33,646 bases of DNA from Bacteroidales bacterium (GTDB taxonomy: Bacteria > Bacteroidota > Bacteroidia > Bacteroidales > UBA932), in NCBI GenBank assembly GCA_017546125.1, contig JAFYXO010000013.1, forward strand, positions 1 through 33,646, in the 5' to 3' direction. A program made the translations under genes and the position numbers. This document shows, in pieces, positions 6,874 through 15,315 of the stretch (the first letter of the stretch is position 1; each line of letters opens with the position of its first letter). The notes under the pieces are model-generated. The model did not search any database, was not told the origin of the DNA, and saw only the letters and a list, made by a program, of their open reading frames with translations.

Positions 6874-7632
6874 TTAATATATAAAAGGTATTACCCTTTT
6901 GCGTTTCAGTTTTGTGAATTCCTCTCCAAATTTCTCCTCGTATTTCTTGTAAAGAGAGTTTGCACGGGGTGCGAGGTTTGCAAATGTCCAAAGGCAGAAA
7001 AGGGCCCCAGGCAATGACCAGGTGAGGATGGCGAACCCGAACCATTCGGTGATCTCTCCGTAATAGTTGGCAGATGATACATATTTGAACATTCCACCTT
7101 TTGGGATATAGTGTTTGGTGTCACCCGGTTTGCGGAGATGTCTGATGATGTAATCGGAGTGTAGATTGACACCCATACCGAAAAGGAAGATGAGTGTGCC
7201 AATTATAAATTGGGGGCTCTTGAGCCAGTCAAGTGTGTAGTGGGAGTATTGGAAAAGCCACAGGCCGATGAGGATGCCGTTGATAACATTGAATGTGGCA
7301 CCCATCAGGATGATGGCAATAGGCATTTTGCTTTTACCTTTGATTAGTAGTGGGAAAATGAATGACCTCTGGAAGTAATGGATAAGGAAAAGTGTTGCCA
7401 TTATGACAGGAACTGCGGTGGCGTTGCCGATGTTTTTGACCATAAGGTATACCATTACTATGAAAACTGGACACTCCATCAGGATCCATGCAGGTCTGTT
7501 GGGGATAGCCGGACCCCATTTGGAGGTTCTGAGGTATCCGTATCCGGCCTTGAAGTATTGTAGTACTATATAGACAAAAACGGCTGTTATGGCCATAATG
7601 ACCATTGCCATTCTGTATGTTTCAGGGTACAT
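6874..7632 (-). CDS. Steroid 5-alpha-reductase family membrane protein
   Basis: This 252-residue integral membrane protein has about six or seven hydrophobic segments. It carries the C-terminal domain of 3-oxo-5-alpha-steroid 4-dehydrogenase: NLHSDYIIRHLRK, PKGGMFKYVSSANYYGE and EWFGFA, then PRANSLYKKYEEKFG near the end. These residues bind NADPH and substrate in the family. In animals the family reduces the delta-4 bond of 3-keto steroids. Gut Bacteroidales relatives act on bile acids and steroids together with OYE-type 5-beta-reductases. The gene begins 1 base after the thioesterase stop codon. A native lipid or enoyl substrate remains possible. Confidence 0.87.
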   Translation of the reverse strand: MYPETYRMAMVIMAITAVFVYIVLQYFKAGYGYLRTSKWGPAIPNRPAWILMECPVFIVMVYLMVKNIGNATAVPVIMATLFLIHYFQRSFIFPLLIKGKSKMPIAIILMGATFNVINGILIGLWLFQYSHYTLDWLKSPQFIIGTLIFLFGMGVNLHSDYIIRHLRKPGDTKHYIPKGGMFKYVSSANYYGEITEWFGFAILTWSLPGALFCLWTFANLAPRANSLYKKYEEKFGEEFTKLKRKRVIPFIY

Positions 7633-7633
7633 G

Positions 7634-8371
7634 CTATTTGAATTTTATGATGGTTTGGAAAATGGTGTCACCCTCTCTCTTGCCCTCGACAAGATATGTG
7701 TTGTCATCCTGCTGGGCCATATAGAAATCGATGGTATCGCCTATTTTTGACTCTTTGTTGAAGTTGATCTGGAATTCGTCTGTCTCTCTGTTCATGGTTA
7801 CATCGGCAGGGAGTACGTCGAAAGCCCACTCCATATATTTGGCATTGTTGGTATGGTGGTTCATGTCAATGTCAGAGAAGACCACCTGACGGGAAGTGAC
7901 CTTTTTCATCTCTTTAGGGAAAACAAGCTTTCCGCAAGGTTCAGCTATGGCATCTTCCTGATGGGCACGGGTGAATACATCCTCTCCCAGTACGTGTTCT
8001 GCCCTGAGGAGACGTCGTGTGTTCAAATCCATTATCAGCCAGCTGGATGTCCCAAGGATGGCTGGTGTGCCCGGATTGTTCTCATTTTCCACATAGAAAT
8101 CTCTCATGGAGAATAGGGCCTGCATACCTTTGTGCCATGTGGTAATCGAGTATTTGTCTTCCCAGCATGGAGTCGAGACAAATTTTACTTTAAGTCTGGA
8201 GAGGACCCAGGCACAATTGTTTTGTATAAGTCTGTCATATCCGAATCCGAGAATTGTGGCGTGTTCAGTCGCTAATTCCTGTGAATTACATAGATATGAA
8301 TACACTTTCATTTTCTTATTGCAGTCAGTCTCAGAGCTTAAAACCGAGAGATGTTTTGTGTATTTGTTCAT
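7634..8371 (-). CDS. Acyl-ACP thioesterase
   Basis: This 245-residue double hot-dog protein of the FatA/FatB-like acyl-ACP thioesterase family releases fatty acids from acyl carrier protein. The N-terminal hot dog has GFGYDRLIQNNCAWVLSRLK, then TTWHKGM. The C-terminal hot dog has the active-site segment DIDMNHHTNNAKYMEWAFD. It is first in a three-gene minus-strand operon with the 5-alpha-reductase and OYE genes. CAAAATTA at 8399-8406 reads TAATTTTG on the minus strand and is the likely -7 element; it overlaps the -33 element of divergent pyrG. Confidence 0.88.
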   Translation of the reverse strand: MNKYTKHLSVLSSETDCNKKMKVYSYLCNSQELATEHATILGFGYDRLIQNNCAWVLSRLKVKFVSTPCWEDKYSITTWHKGMQALFSMRDFYVENENNPGTPAILGTSSWLIMDLNTRRLLRAEHVLGEDVFTRAHQEDAIAEPCGKLVFPKEMKKVTSRQVVFSDIDMNHHTNNAKYMEWAFDVLPADVTMNRETDEFQINFNKESKIGDTIDFYMAQQDDNTYLVEGKREGDTIFQTIIKFK

Positions 8372-8395
8372 ATATTAAAAAATAGAAAATTCGGA

Positions 8396-8425
8396 TTGCA
8401 AAATTAGAAAAAATCCATAATTTTG
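8396..8425 (+). promoter_or_regulatory. Bacteroidota-type promoter of pyrG
   Basis: TTG at 8396-8398, a 19-base spacer, and TAATTTTG at 8418-8425 match the consensus well. The predicted transcript start near 8432 gives a leader of about 29 bases. Confidence 0.75.
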
Positions 8426-8460
8426 TATCCCCGTATAGAACACTTAATATATTTAGAACC

Positions 8461-10068
8461 ATGTCAGCAAAATATGTATTCGTTACGGGAGGCGTTACCT
8501 CTTCATTGGGTAAAGGTATCATTTCTGCATCTCTTGCAAAACTCCTTCAAGCCAGAAATCTTAGAGTTACAATTCAGAAATTCGATCCATATATCAATGT
8601 GGACCCAGGTACATTGAATCCGTACGAACACGGTGAGTGTTATGTGACAGAGGATGGTGCTGAGGCAGACCTTGACCTTGGTCACTACGAGAGGTTCTTG
8701 AATATTCATACATCAAAAGCAAATACTACCACTACAGGTAAGATATATCGTACCGTTATCGACAAGGAGAGAGAGGGTGCATATCTTGGTAAAACTGTAC
8801 AAGTGGTTCCCCATATCATCGATGAGATCAAGAGGAGAATGCTCCTTCTTGGCAAGAGCGGAAATTACGATGTGGTGATCACCGAGATCGGTGGTACTGT
8901 TGGTGATATCGAGTCATTGCCATATGTGGAGGCTGTACGTCAGCTTCAATGGGAGCTGCCTGAAAATGATGTTCTATTGGTTCACTTGACATTGGTTCCT
9001 TATCTGAGCGCAGCTAAAGAGTTGAAGACCAAACCAACCCAGCACTCAGTGAAACTTCTTCAGCAGAATGGTTTGCAGCCTGATATCATTGTTTGCCGTA
9101 CCGAACACCATATCTCATCTGACGCCAAGAGAAAAGTGGCTCTATTCTGTAACGTAAGACCTAATGCAGTTATCGAGTCAATGGATGCCAAAACCATCTA
9201 TGAGGTACCTCTTCTTATGAGACAGGAGAAACTTGATGAGGTGGTTATTGAGCATTTGGGCCTTAAGGGTCTTCCTGAACCAAATCTTGAGAAATGGGAG
9301 GCATTCCTTGCCAAATTCTATAAACCAAAAACAACAGTCAATATTGCCCTTGTCGGAAAATATGTTGAGCTTCAGGATGCATACAAATCTATCCAGGAGT
9401 CATTTATCCACGCAGGTGCCATGAATGAGTGCAAGGTGAAAGTTACATCTATCCAGAGCGAGCACATCACTGCTGAAAATATTGCTGAGAAGCTTAAAGG
9501 TATGGACGGAATGCTTGTGGCATCAGGTTTCGGTGAGAGAGGTGTAGAGGGTAAAGTTATCGCAGCAAACTATGCAAGGGTGAACAATCTTCCATATTTC
9601 GGTATATCACTTGGTATGCAAATGGCAGTGGTAGAGTTTGCAAGAAATGTCCTTGGTCTTAAAGAGGCGAAGAGCACTGAGCAGGATCCTACAGCGAAAC
9701 ATCCTGTCATAGATCTAATGGCAGAACAAAAGACTGCAGTGATCAAAGGTGGTACAATGAGACTTGGCGGTTTCACTTGTCAAATCAAAGAGGGTTCTCT
9801 GGCTCATAAGATTTACGGCAAGACAGAAGTAGTTGAGCGTCACAATCACAGATATGAGGTTAACAGCTCTTATTTGGAGCAATTGGAGGGTGCCGGAATG
9901 GTGGCTACAGGTTTTAACCCTGATACCAATCTGGTGGAGATCGTGGAGATCCCTTCACATCCATTCTTTATCGGTGTGCAATATATGCCTGATTTCAAGA
10001 GTACACCTGAAAATCCTCACCCTCTGTTTGTAGCATTTGTGAAAGCGGCCATTGATAATAGAAAATAA
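8461..10068 (+). CDS. pyrG: CTP synthase with a degenerate glutaminase domain
   Basis: This 535-residue enzyme makes CTP from UTP and ATP. The N-terminal synthetase domain looks intact: GGVTSSLGKGI P-loop, DPYINVDPGTLNPYEHGE, DGAEADLDLGHYERF and TEIGGTVGDIES. The C-terminal class I glutamine amidotransferase domain keeps its fold (GTMRLGG, HPLFVAFVKAA) but not its chemistry. The nucleophile motif GICLGMQ reads GISLGMQ (Ser383). The QFHPE motif reads QYMPDF (Met509, Asp511). The oxyanion loop reads ASGFGERG, and RHRHRYE reads RHNHRYE (Asn462). Glutamine hydrolysis should therefore fail and free ammonia should be the nitrogen donor. The reading frame is intact with normal codon use, so this is not a pseudogene. 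Confidence 0.95.
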   Translation: MSAKYVFVTGGVTSSLGKGIISASLAKLLQARNLRVTIQKFDPYINVDPGTLNPYEHGECYVTEDGAEADLDLGHYERFLNIHTSKANTTTTGKIYRTVIDKEREGAYLGKTVQVVPHIIDEIKRRMLLLGKSGNYDVVITEIGGTVGDIESLPYVEAVRQLQWELPENDVLLVHLTLVPYLSAAKELKTKPTQHSVKLLQQNGLQPDIIVCRTEHHISSDAKRKVALFCNVRPNAVIESMDAKTIYEVPLLMRQEKLDEVVIEHLGLKGLPEPNLEKWEAFLAKFYKPKTTVNIALVGKYVELQDAYKSIQESFIHAGAMNECKVKVTSIQSEHITAENIAEKLKGMDGMLVASGFGERGVEGKVIAANYARVNNLPYFGISLGMQMAVVEFARNVLGLKEAKSTEQDPTAKHPVIDLMAEQKTAVIKGGTMRLGGFTCQIKEGSLAHKIYGKTEVVERHNHRYEVNSSYLEQLEGAGMVATGFNPDTNLVEIVEIPSHPFFIGVQYMPDFKSTPENPHPLFVAFVKAAIDNRK

Positions 10069-10074
10069 TAGAGC

Positions 10075-10872
10075 GTGATAAAAAATAAGCAGACAAAATA
10101 TATCATCGCCAGTGCTTTGTTAGCAGTGGCGGTGATTTTTTGTTTATTCAGTTATAATGCTTCTGCCCAGAAACTGAAAAACTACAAACTTCATGTGGAG
10201 GAGTCATACAATCATGATGCTTCTGCATATACCCAAGGACTCTTCTTTCATAAAGGGGAACTCTATGAATCTACAGGTCAATATGGCTCTTCATCGATAA
10301 GGAAGGTGGATTTGAAAAGCGGAAGGGTTCTGAACTATGTTTCGGTGGATAAAAAATACTTTGTCGAGGGCTCTTGCGTGTTGGATGGGAGGATGTATGT
10401 CCTTACCTGGATGGAGAATGTCTGTTTTGTCTATGATATTGCCACACTGAAGAAGATAGGTGAGCTCAGAAATCCGAGAGAGGGGTGGGGGATAACCACC
10501 GACGGCAGCTCTTTGATCATGAGTGATGGTACAAATAAGATCTATTATTTGGATCCTCTTACATTTATGGAGCAGAAGTCGGTAGAGGTGACCCTCAATG
10601 GCAAGAAGATCAATTATATCAACGAACTTGAATTTATAGACGGGAAGATATGGGCAAATGTCTATACCACCGATACCATTATCATAATCAATCCTAAAAG
10701 TGGTGTCGTAGAGGGTGTTGTGGACTGCAGGAATCTCCTCCCTTATGCCATGAGACGCCCCAATACAGATGTATTGAACGGTATAGCCTGGGATCAGAGT
10801 GCAGATGCCATATATCTTACTGGCAAGAACTGGCCAAGAATGTTCAAGGTCTCTCTAAAGGAAATCAAATAG
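10075..10872 (+). CDS. Glutaminyl-peptide cyclotransferase (bacterial/plant type)
   Basis: This 265-residue exported protein has an N-terminal hydrophobic segment (about residues 9-27) ending in NASAQ, a signal peptide or anchor. It matches the beta-propeller glutamine cyclotransferase family, which converts N-terminal glutamine to pyroglutamate. Family blocks seen are HDASAYTQGLFF, LYESTGQYGSSSIRKVDL, FVEGSCVL followed by LTWMENVCFVYD, and INELEFIDGKIWANVY. The start is a GTG six bases after the pyrG stop codon; no nearby ATG fits. It lies between pyrG and pnuC and is probably co-transcribed with both. Confidence 0.9.
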   Translation: MIKNKQTKYIIASALLAVAVIFCLFSYNASAQKLKNYKLHVEESYNHDASAYTQGLFFHKGELYESTGQYGSSSIRKVDLKSGRVLNYVSVDKKYFVEGSCVLDGRMYVLTWMENVCFVYDIATLKKIGELRNPREGWGITTDGSSLIMSDGTNKIYYLDPLTFMEQKSVEVTLNGKKINYINELEFIDGKIWANVYTTDTIIIINPKSGVVEGVVDCRNLLPYAMRRPNTDVLNGIAWDQSADAIYLTGKNWPRMFKVSLKEIK

Positions 10873-10875
10873 CTG

Positions 10876-11457
10876 ATGGATATAGCGATCGAGATATTCG
10901 GTCTGGTGACAGGCCTCCTTTATCTCTGGTATGAGATTAAGCATAGCAATAAGATGTGGTACGTGGGGATAGTTATCGCCATAGTTTATACATATCTCTT
11001 TGCAAAATCACACTTGTATGCCTCCATGTCGTATCAGATATATTACCTGTTGATGAGTATTTATGGCATCTACAAGTGGAAAAAGGATGCAAACGGTATT
11101 TCTGCCGGAGAAGAGATAATAATCAATGAGATAAAATTGGTCCCTGCAGTGGTCTCTTCTGTGCTGGCATTCGGGTTATTCCTTTTGATTTATTTCGGTC
11201 TCAGTGACTATACAAATGCTGAGCAGCCATTGCTTGATGCTTTGGTTACATCACTTTCACTTCTGGCTACATACTGGTTGGGCAATTCATGGATCGGCCA
11301 GTGGTGGATATGGGTGATGATTAACATTTTGAGTGTAATAATGTTTTGGCGTCAGAATCTCTATCCTACTGCGTTTTTGTATGGTTTTTATGGAGTTTCT
11401 GCCATTTATGGATATTATTACTGGAGAAAAGAGGGGTTATATAGAAATAATTTGTAA
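10876..11457 (+). CDS. pnuC: PnuC-type nicotinamide riboside transporter
   Basis: This 193-residue membrane protein has about seven hydrophobic helices. PnuC proteins carry nicotinamide riboside by facilitated diffusion, feeding NAD synthesis. Family hallmarks are WYVGIVIAIVYTYLFA, the YQIYYLLMSIYGIYKW segment and, near the C-terminus, WWIWVMINILSVIMFW. The gene starts 3 bases after the cyclotransferase stop codon. Some relatives carry thiamine or riboflavin instead, and no riboswitch that would decide this is visible. Confidence 0.9.
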   Translation: MDIAIEIFGLVTGLLYLWYEIKHSNKMWYVGIVIAIVYTYLFAKSHLYASMSYQIYYLLMSIYGIYKWKKDANGISAGEEIIINEIKLVPAVVSSVLAFGLFLLIYFGLSDYTNAEQPLLDALVTSLSLLATYWLGNSWIGQWWIWVMINILSVIMFWRQNLYPTAFLYGFYGVSAIYGYYYWRKEGLYRNNL

Positions 11458-11462
11458 CTTTG
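11455..11462 (+). promoter_or_regulatory. -7 element upstream of the kinase-murQ operon
   Basis: TAACTTTG fits TAnnTTTG and overlaps the pnuC stop codon. No clear TTG lies 19-21 bases upstream. It would give a leader of about 30 bases for the kinase gene. Confidence 0.45.
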
Positions 11463-11499
11463 CATATTGCTAATATTAACAAATATATAAAGATCTTTT

Positions 11500-12339
11500 A
11501 TGCAACTTATAGCAGATAGCGGCTCTACCAAAGTGGATTGGAGAGCAATCAAGGAAGATGGTTCGGTTATCGAGATCTCAACCGAAGGTATCAATCCTGT
11601 ATTTCAGACTAGAGAGCAGATTCTGGAAATTTTCAACACCAAGCTTGTTCCTGTATTGGGAAATGGCGTCAAAGAGATTTATTTCTATGGTGCAGGTGTA
11701 GTTTCTCCAGAGGTTTGCGGTGCATTGTCAGGCTATTTTAAAGAGGTGTTCCCTGAGTCAGTATGCTATGCAGCATCAGATGTACTTGCAGCAGCAAGAG
11801 CACTTTGCGGTCACAAACCTGGTATCGCATGTATTTTGGGTACAGGTTCAAACTCTTGTATGTATGATGGTAAGGATATCGTTAAAAATGTGAGAGCAGG
11901 TGGTTTTATCCTTGGTGATGAGGCTTCCGGCGGATACCTTGGCAAACGTCTTATCTCAGATTTTATCAAAGGCCTTCTTCCAAAAGAGATTGAAGAGATG
12001 TTTGTTGAGAGATATGGTTTGGATTATATGGCTATTGTACAAAAAGTATACAGAGAGAGCTTGCCTAGCCGTTTCTTGGCCTCATTCTCTCCATTCCTGA
12101 ATGAATTTAAGGAGCATCCATATATTCACAATCTGCTTCGCAGCAGTTTTGATGAGTTCTTCAAACGCAATATCGTTCACTACGATTATCAGAACAATGA
12201 TGTGAATTTCGTAGGTTCGATTGCTTACTACTATCGCCCTATTATCGAGGAGAGTGCTGCTGCACAGGGTATGAAAGTGGGTAAAATTATCAAGAGCCCT
12301 ATTGATGGCCTAGTTGAATATCATAAAGAAGAGATATAA
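11500..12339 (+). CDS. BadF/BadG-family amino-sugar kinase (GlcNAc/MurNAc kinase-like)
   Basis: This 279-residue ASKHA-fold kinase begins with the phosphate-1 loop ADSGSTKVDW and has the second phosphate loop ILGTGSNSCMYDG (about residues 113-125), then LGDEASGGYLGKRL. These are typical of N-acetylglucosamine kinases and of the MurNAc kinase MurK. It starts a tight operon with murQ one base downstream, so MurNAc (giving MurNAc-6-phosphate for MurQ) is the likely substrate, with GlcNAc as an alternative. It acts in peptidoglycan recycling in the cytoplasm. Confidence 0.87.
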   Translation: MQLIADSGSTKVDWRAIKEDGSVIEISTEGINPVFQTREQILEIFNTKLVPVLGNGVKEIYFYGAGVVSPEVCGALSGYFKEVFPESVCYAASDVLAAARALCGHKPGIACILGTGSNSCMYDGKDIVKNVRAGGFILGDEASGGYLGKRLISDFIKGLLPKEIEEMFVERYGLDYMAIVQKVYRESLPSRFLASFSPFLNEFKEHPYIHNLLRSSFDEFFKRNIVHYDYQNNDVNFVGSIAYYYRPIIEESAAAQGMKVGKIIKSPIDGLVEYHKEEI

Positions 12340-12340
12340 T

Positions 12341-13171
12341 ATGATTACAAAAGTTACTGAACAAGCTTCCAATTACAAGGACTTGGATAAAATGCCAACG
12401 AGAGAGATTCTCGAAAACATGAACAAAGAGGATAGAAATGTTCCATTGGCAGTGGAAAAATGTATCCCTCAGATTACTGAATTGGTAGAAGGTATCGTGG
12501 AGAGAATGAAAAAAGGTGGTCGCCTTTTCTATCTTGGTGCTGGTACCAGCGGTCGTCTCGGTATCCTGGATGCATCTGAAATCCCTCCTACATACGGTGC
12601 ACCATTTGATCTAGTTATCGGCCTTATCGCAGGTGGTGACGGTGCTATCAGAAAAGCAGTAGAGGATGCTGAGGATAGCTTGGAAGGTGGTTGGAATGAC
12701 ATGGCTCCATATCGTCCTACCCCTAACGATACAGTTGTAGGTATCGCAGCTTCAGGTACTACCCCTTATGTTATCGGTGCAGTTCGTGAGGCAAGAAAAC
12801 AAGGTCTTTTGACAGCTTGTATCACTTGTAACCCTGGTGCTCCAGTAGCAAATGAGGTAGATATTCCTATCGTTGCTGTGGTGGGTCCTGAGTTCGTGAC
12901 AGGTAGTACCCGTATGAAATCAGGTACAGCTCAAAAACTTGTTCTTAACATGATTTCTACATCTGTTATGATCAGATTGGGTCACGTTAAAGGTAACAAG
13001 ATGGTGGATATGCAGCTTACAAACGCCAAACTTGTAGACAGAGGTACCAAGATGATTATGGACGAGACTGGAATTAAAGATTACGATTATGCAAAATTCC
13101 TATTGTTCGAACATCACTCTGTTAGAAATGCTGTAGACTACTACTTCGCTCATAATAAGAAAGAAGAGTAA
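12341..13171 (+). CDS. murQ: N-acetylmuramic acid 6-phosphate etherase
   Basis: MurQ cleaves the D-lactyl ether of MurNAc-6-phosphate to give GlcNAc-6-phosphate. The 276-residue protein has the SIS-domain signature: LGAGTSGRLGILDASEIPPTYG (about residues 65-86, catalytic Glu80), the AVEDAEDS segment with the second acidic residue, and VTGSTRMKSGTAQKLVLN. It is about 20 residues shorter at the C-terminus than the E. coli protein. An upstream frame extends to 12314, but the ATG one base after the kinase stop codon gives the family N-terminus. Its stop codon overlaps the recR start by one base (TAATG). Confidence 0.95.
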   Translation: MITKVTEQASNYKDLDKMPTREILENMNKEDRNVPLAVEKCIPQITELVEGIVERMKKGGRLFYLGAGTSGRLGILDASEIPPTYGAPFDLVIGLIAGGDGAIRKAVEDAEDSLEGGWNDMAPYRPTPNDTVVGIAASGTTPYVIGAVREARKQGLLTACITCNPGAPVANEVDIPIVAVVGPEFVTGSTRMKSGTAQKLVLNMISTSVMIRLGHVKGNKMVDMQLTNAKLVDRGTKMIMDETGIKDYDYAKFLLFEHHSVRNAVDYYFAHNKKEE

Positions 13172-13791
13172 TGACAAATTCTCCGATGGGGAATAAGATA
13201 TTGCAAGACGCAGTGGAGCAACTCTCATCTTTGCCGGGAATCGGTAAAAAGAGTGCACTGCGTTTTGCGCTATACTTACTCAAGCAGCCGATGGAAAACG
13301 TAGAGAGGTTCGGGAACTCGATAATCTCTCTAAGAAGGGATGTAAAGTATTGCACCGAGTGCAATATGATATCCGAGGGTGACAAGTGCTCAATATGTTC
13401 AGATCTGAAGAGAGATCATCATACTGTTTGTGTGGTGGAGAGTCTTAGAGATGTTTTGAGTATAGAGGCTACCGGTGAGTATAAGGGGGTATATCATGTG
13501 TTGGGAGGAGTTATCTCCCCGATGGATGGTGTCGGCCCCTCCGATCTCCCTATTGACCATCTGTGCAGAAGGGTTACAGAGTCTCAAGTGGATGAGGTGA
13601 TTTTAGCCTTAAGTACAGGGATGGAAGGGGAGACGACCTCTTTCTACCTATATAAAGTCCTTACCCCACTGGGGGTAAAGATTACAGCTATAGCGAGAGG
13701 TGTAGCTTTTGGCGACGATCTGGAGTATACGGATCAGCTGACATTGGGTAGATCGATAGTCAACAGACAAATATTTATGCCTGAAATTTAA
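13171..13791 (+). CDS. recR: Recombination protein RecR
   Basis: This 206-residue RecR loads RecA on gapped DNA together with RecO and RecF. It has the helix-hairpin-helix LPGIGKKSALRFALYLL, a four-cysteine zinc finger (Cys61, 64, 73, 76), then a Toprim domain (VVESLRDVLSIEATGEYKG) and GMEGETTSFYL. The ATG at 13171 overlaps the murQ stop codon; a second in-frame ATG at 13186 is an alternative. Translational coupling to murQ is likely. Confidence 0.95.
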   Translation: MTNSPMGNKILQDAVEQLSSLPGIGKKSALRFALYLLKQPMENVERFGNSIISLRRDVKYCTECNMISEGDKCSICSDLKRDHHTVCVVESLRDVLSIEATGEYKGVYHVLGGVISPMDGVGPSDLPIDHLCRRVTESQVDEVILALSTGMEGETTSFYLYKVLTPLGVKITAIARGVAFGDDLEYTDQLTLGRSIVNRQIFMPEI

Positions 13792-13804
13792 TTAATTGAA
13801 AAAT

Positions 13805-15304
13805 ATGAGACACGAATTTCCTCTTTATGTTTTTCTTCTTGCTTTTGCAGCGTATACTGTACTGCTGTTCTTCATCTCTTGGATGACCAGCAAAAAGGCA
13901 GGAAGCAATTCTTTTTTCTCAGGAGATAGAAAGGCGCCTTGGTTTGTTGTTGCCTACGGTATGGTAGGTACCTCAATTTCAGGTGTGACCTTCGTATCTG
14001 TTCCTGGTAATGTGTTGGCGCAAAACTTCTATTATATGCCATTGGTATTTGGTTTTGTCGGTGGTTATATAGTGATTGCCAAGGTTTTGCTCCCTCTTTA
14101 TTATAAGATGAATGTTACCTCTATCTACTCTTACTTGGGTGAGAGATTTGGTCAGCACTCATATAAGACCGGTACTGTGGTGTTTATGATTTCCAGAGTA
14201 CTGGGCGCTGCTGTGAGAATCTTTGTAGTGGTATTGGTATTGTTCGCATTCTTGCCTAAAGGTCTTTTGGGTAGTGATTTGGTAGGATTCAGTATTGTGA
14301 CACTTGTGTTCCTGATGCTCCTTTATTTCTATACATTCAAAGGTGGTGTAAAAACTATTATCTGGACCGACGTGCTTCAGACTACATTTATGCTTTTGGC
14401 TGTGTTCTTCACTATCTGGACTATCTGCAAAGAGATGGGCTGGGGCTTTGGTGAGATGGTTTCAGCTGTTGCCGGTACAGAAAATCCTGCTATCGAGGGT
14501 ACCCGTTTCTGCAATCTTTTTGACTGGAGATGGGGTGAAGGTACAAACGCTGTCAAGCAATTTGTTGCCGGTATCTTCATGACAGTGGCTATGACCGGTC
14601 TTGATCAAGGTATGATCCAGAAGAGCTTGGCTTGTAAGGATATTAAATCTGCCCAGAAGAATATGTATACCACATCTGTTATCGCTGTGGTAGCTAACTA
14701 CTTCTTCCTTCTTTTGGGTGCTATCCTATCTATCTATGTGGCACACATGGGTGGTTTCGAGGCTTTGGGTATCGTGAAAACTGACGATATGTTCCCTACT
14801 ATCGCAAGCAGCTACCTTGGTGTGGGTGTAGGTGTTGTATTTTTGATTGGTCTTATCTCTGCATCTTATCCAAGTGCAGGTGGTGCTCTTACTTCACTTA
14901 CTACCTCATTCTGTGTGGACTTTGTAGGATTCAATACCAGAACCGACCTTTCAGATACCAAGAAAGAGTCGTTGAGAAAGTGGATTCATGCAGGTTTTAC
15001 CTTCTTGTTCTTCCTTATCATCCTGATATTGTTCGTAGTAAGTAATGATGCAGTTGTAAACTTGGTTTACAAATTGGCTTCTTATACATATGGACCTCTA
15101 TTGGGTATCTTCTTCTTCGGTATTTTGACCAATTATAAGGTTAAGGACAATGCTACCCCTTATATTGCAGTGGCAGCACCTGTTCTATGTTTCCTAATCA
15201 ATTTCTTCGGAAAGAAATACTTTGATTTTGATCTTGGTTTCACTCTACTTATCGTGAATGGTGTGTTGACCTTCCTCGGTATGTGGCTTTTCAGAAAGAA
15301 ATAG
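13805..15304 (+). CDS. Sodium/solute symporter (SSS family)
   Basis: This 499-residue polytopic protein with about 13 membrane helices belongs to the sodium:solute symporter family. SSS features are WFVVAYGMVGTSISGVTFVS in helix 1-2, the ITSIYSYLG-like NVTSIYSYLGERFG segment, and SAGGALTSLTTSFCVDF in the Na+-site helix. Substrate is not readable from sequence. Its operon places it after a MurNAc/GlcNAc-type kinase and murQ, so amino-sugar uptake is a reasonable guess; a non-PTS MurNAc transporter is linked to murK-murQ in the oral Bacteroidales species Tannerella forsythia. I chose the ATG at 13805 over an upstream TTG. Confidence 0.88.
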   Translation: MRHEFPLYVFLLAFAAYTVLLFFISWMTSKKAGSNSFFSGDRKAPWFVVAYGMVGTSISGVTFVSVPGNVLAQNFYYMPLVFGFVGGYIVIAKVLLPLYYKMNVTSIYSYLGERFGQHSYKTGTVVFMISRVLGAAVRIFVVVLVLFAFLPKGLLGSDLVGFSIVTLVFLMLLYFYTFKGGVKTIIWTDVLQTTFMLLAVFFTIWTICKEMGWGFGEMVSAVAGTENPAIEGTRFCNLFDWRWGEGTNAVKQFVAGIFMTVAMTGLDQGMIQKSLACKDIKSAQKNMYTTSVIAVVANYFFLLLGAILSIYVAHMGGFEALGIVKTDDMFPTIASSYLGVGVGVVFLIGLISASYPSAGGALTSLTTSFCVDFVGFNTRTDLSDTKKESLRKWIHAGFTFLFFLIILILFVVSNDAVVNLVYKLASYTYGPLLGIFFFGILTNYKVKDNATPYIAVAAPVLCFLINFFGKKYFDFDLGFTLLIVNGVLTFLGMWLFRKK

Positions 15305-15315
15305 TATAAAGGTGT

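Noticed and set aside
8461-10068. pyrG as a pseudogene
   Set aside because: The full frame, intact synthetase motifs, consensus promoter and normal codon use argue for a working gene despite the altered glutaminase site.
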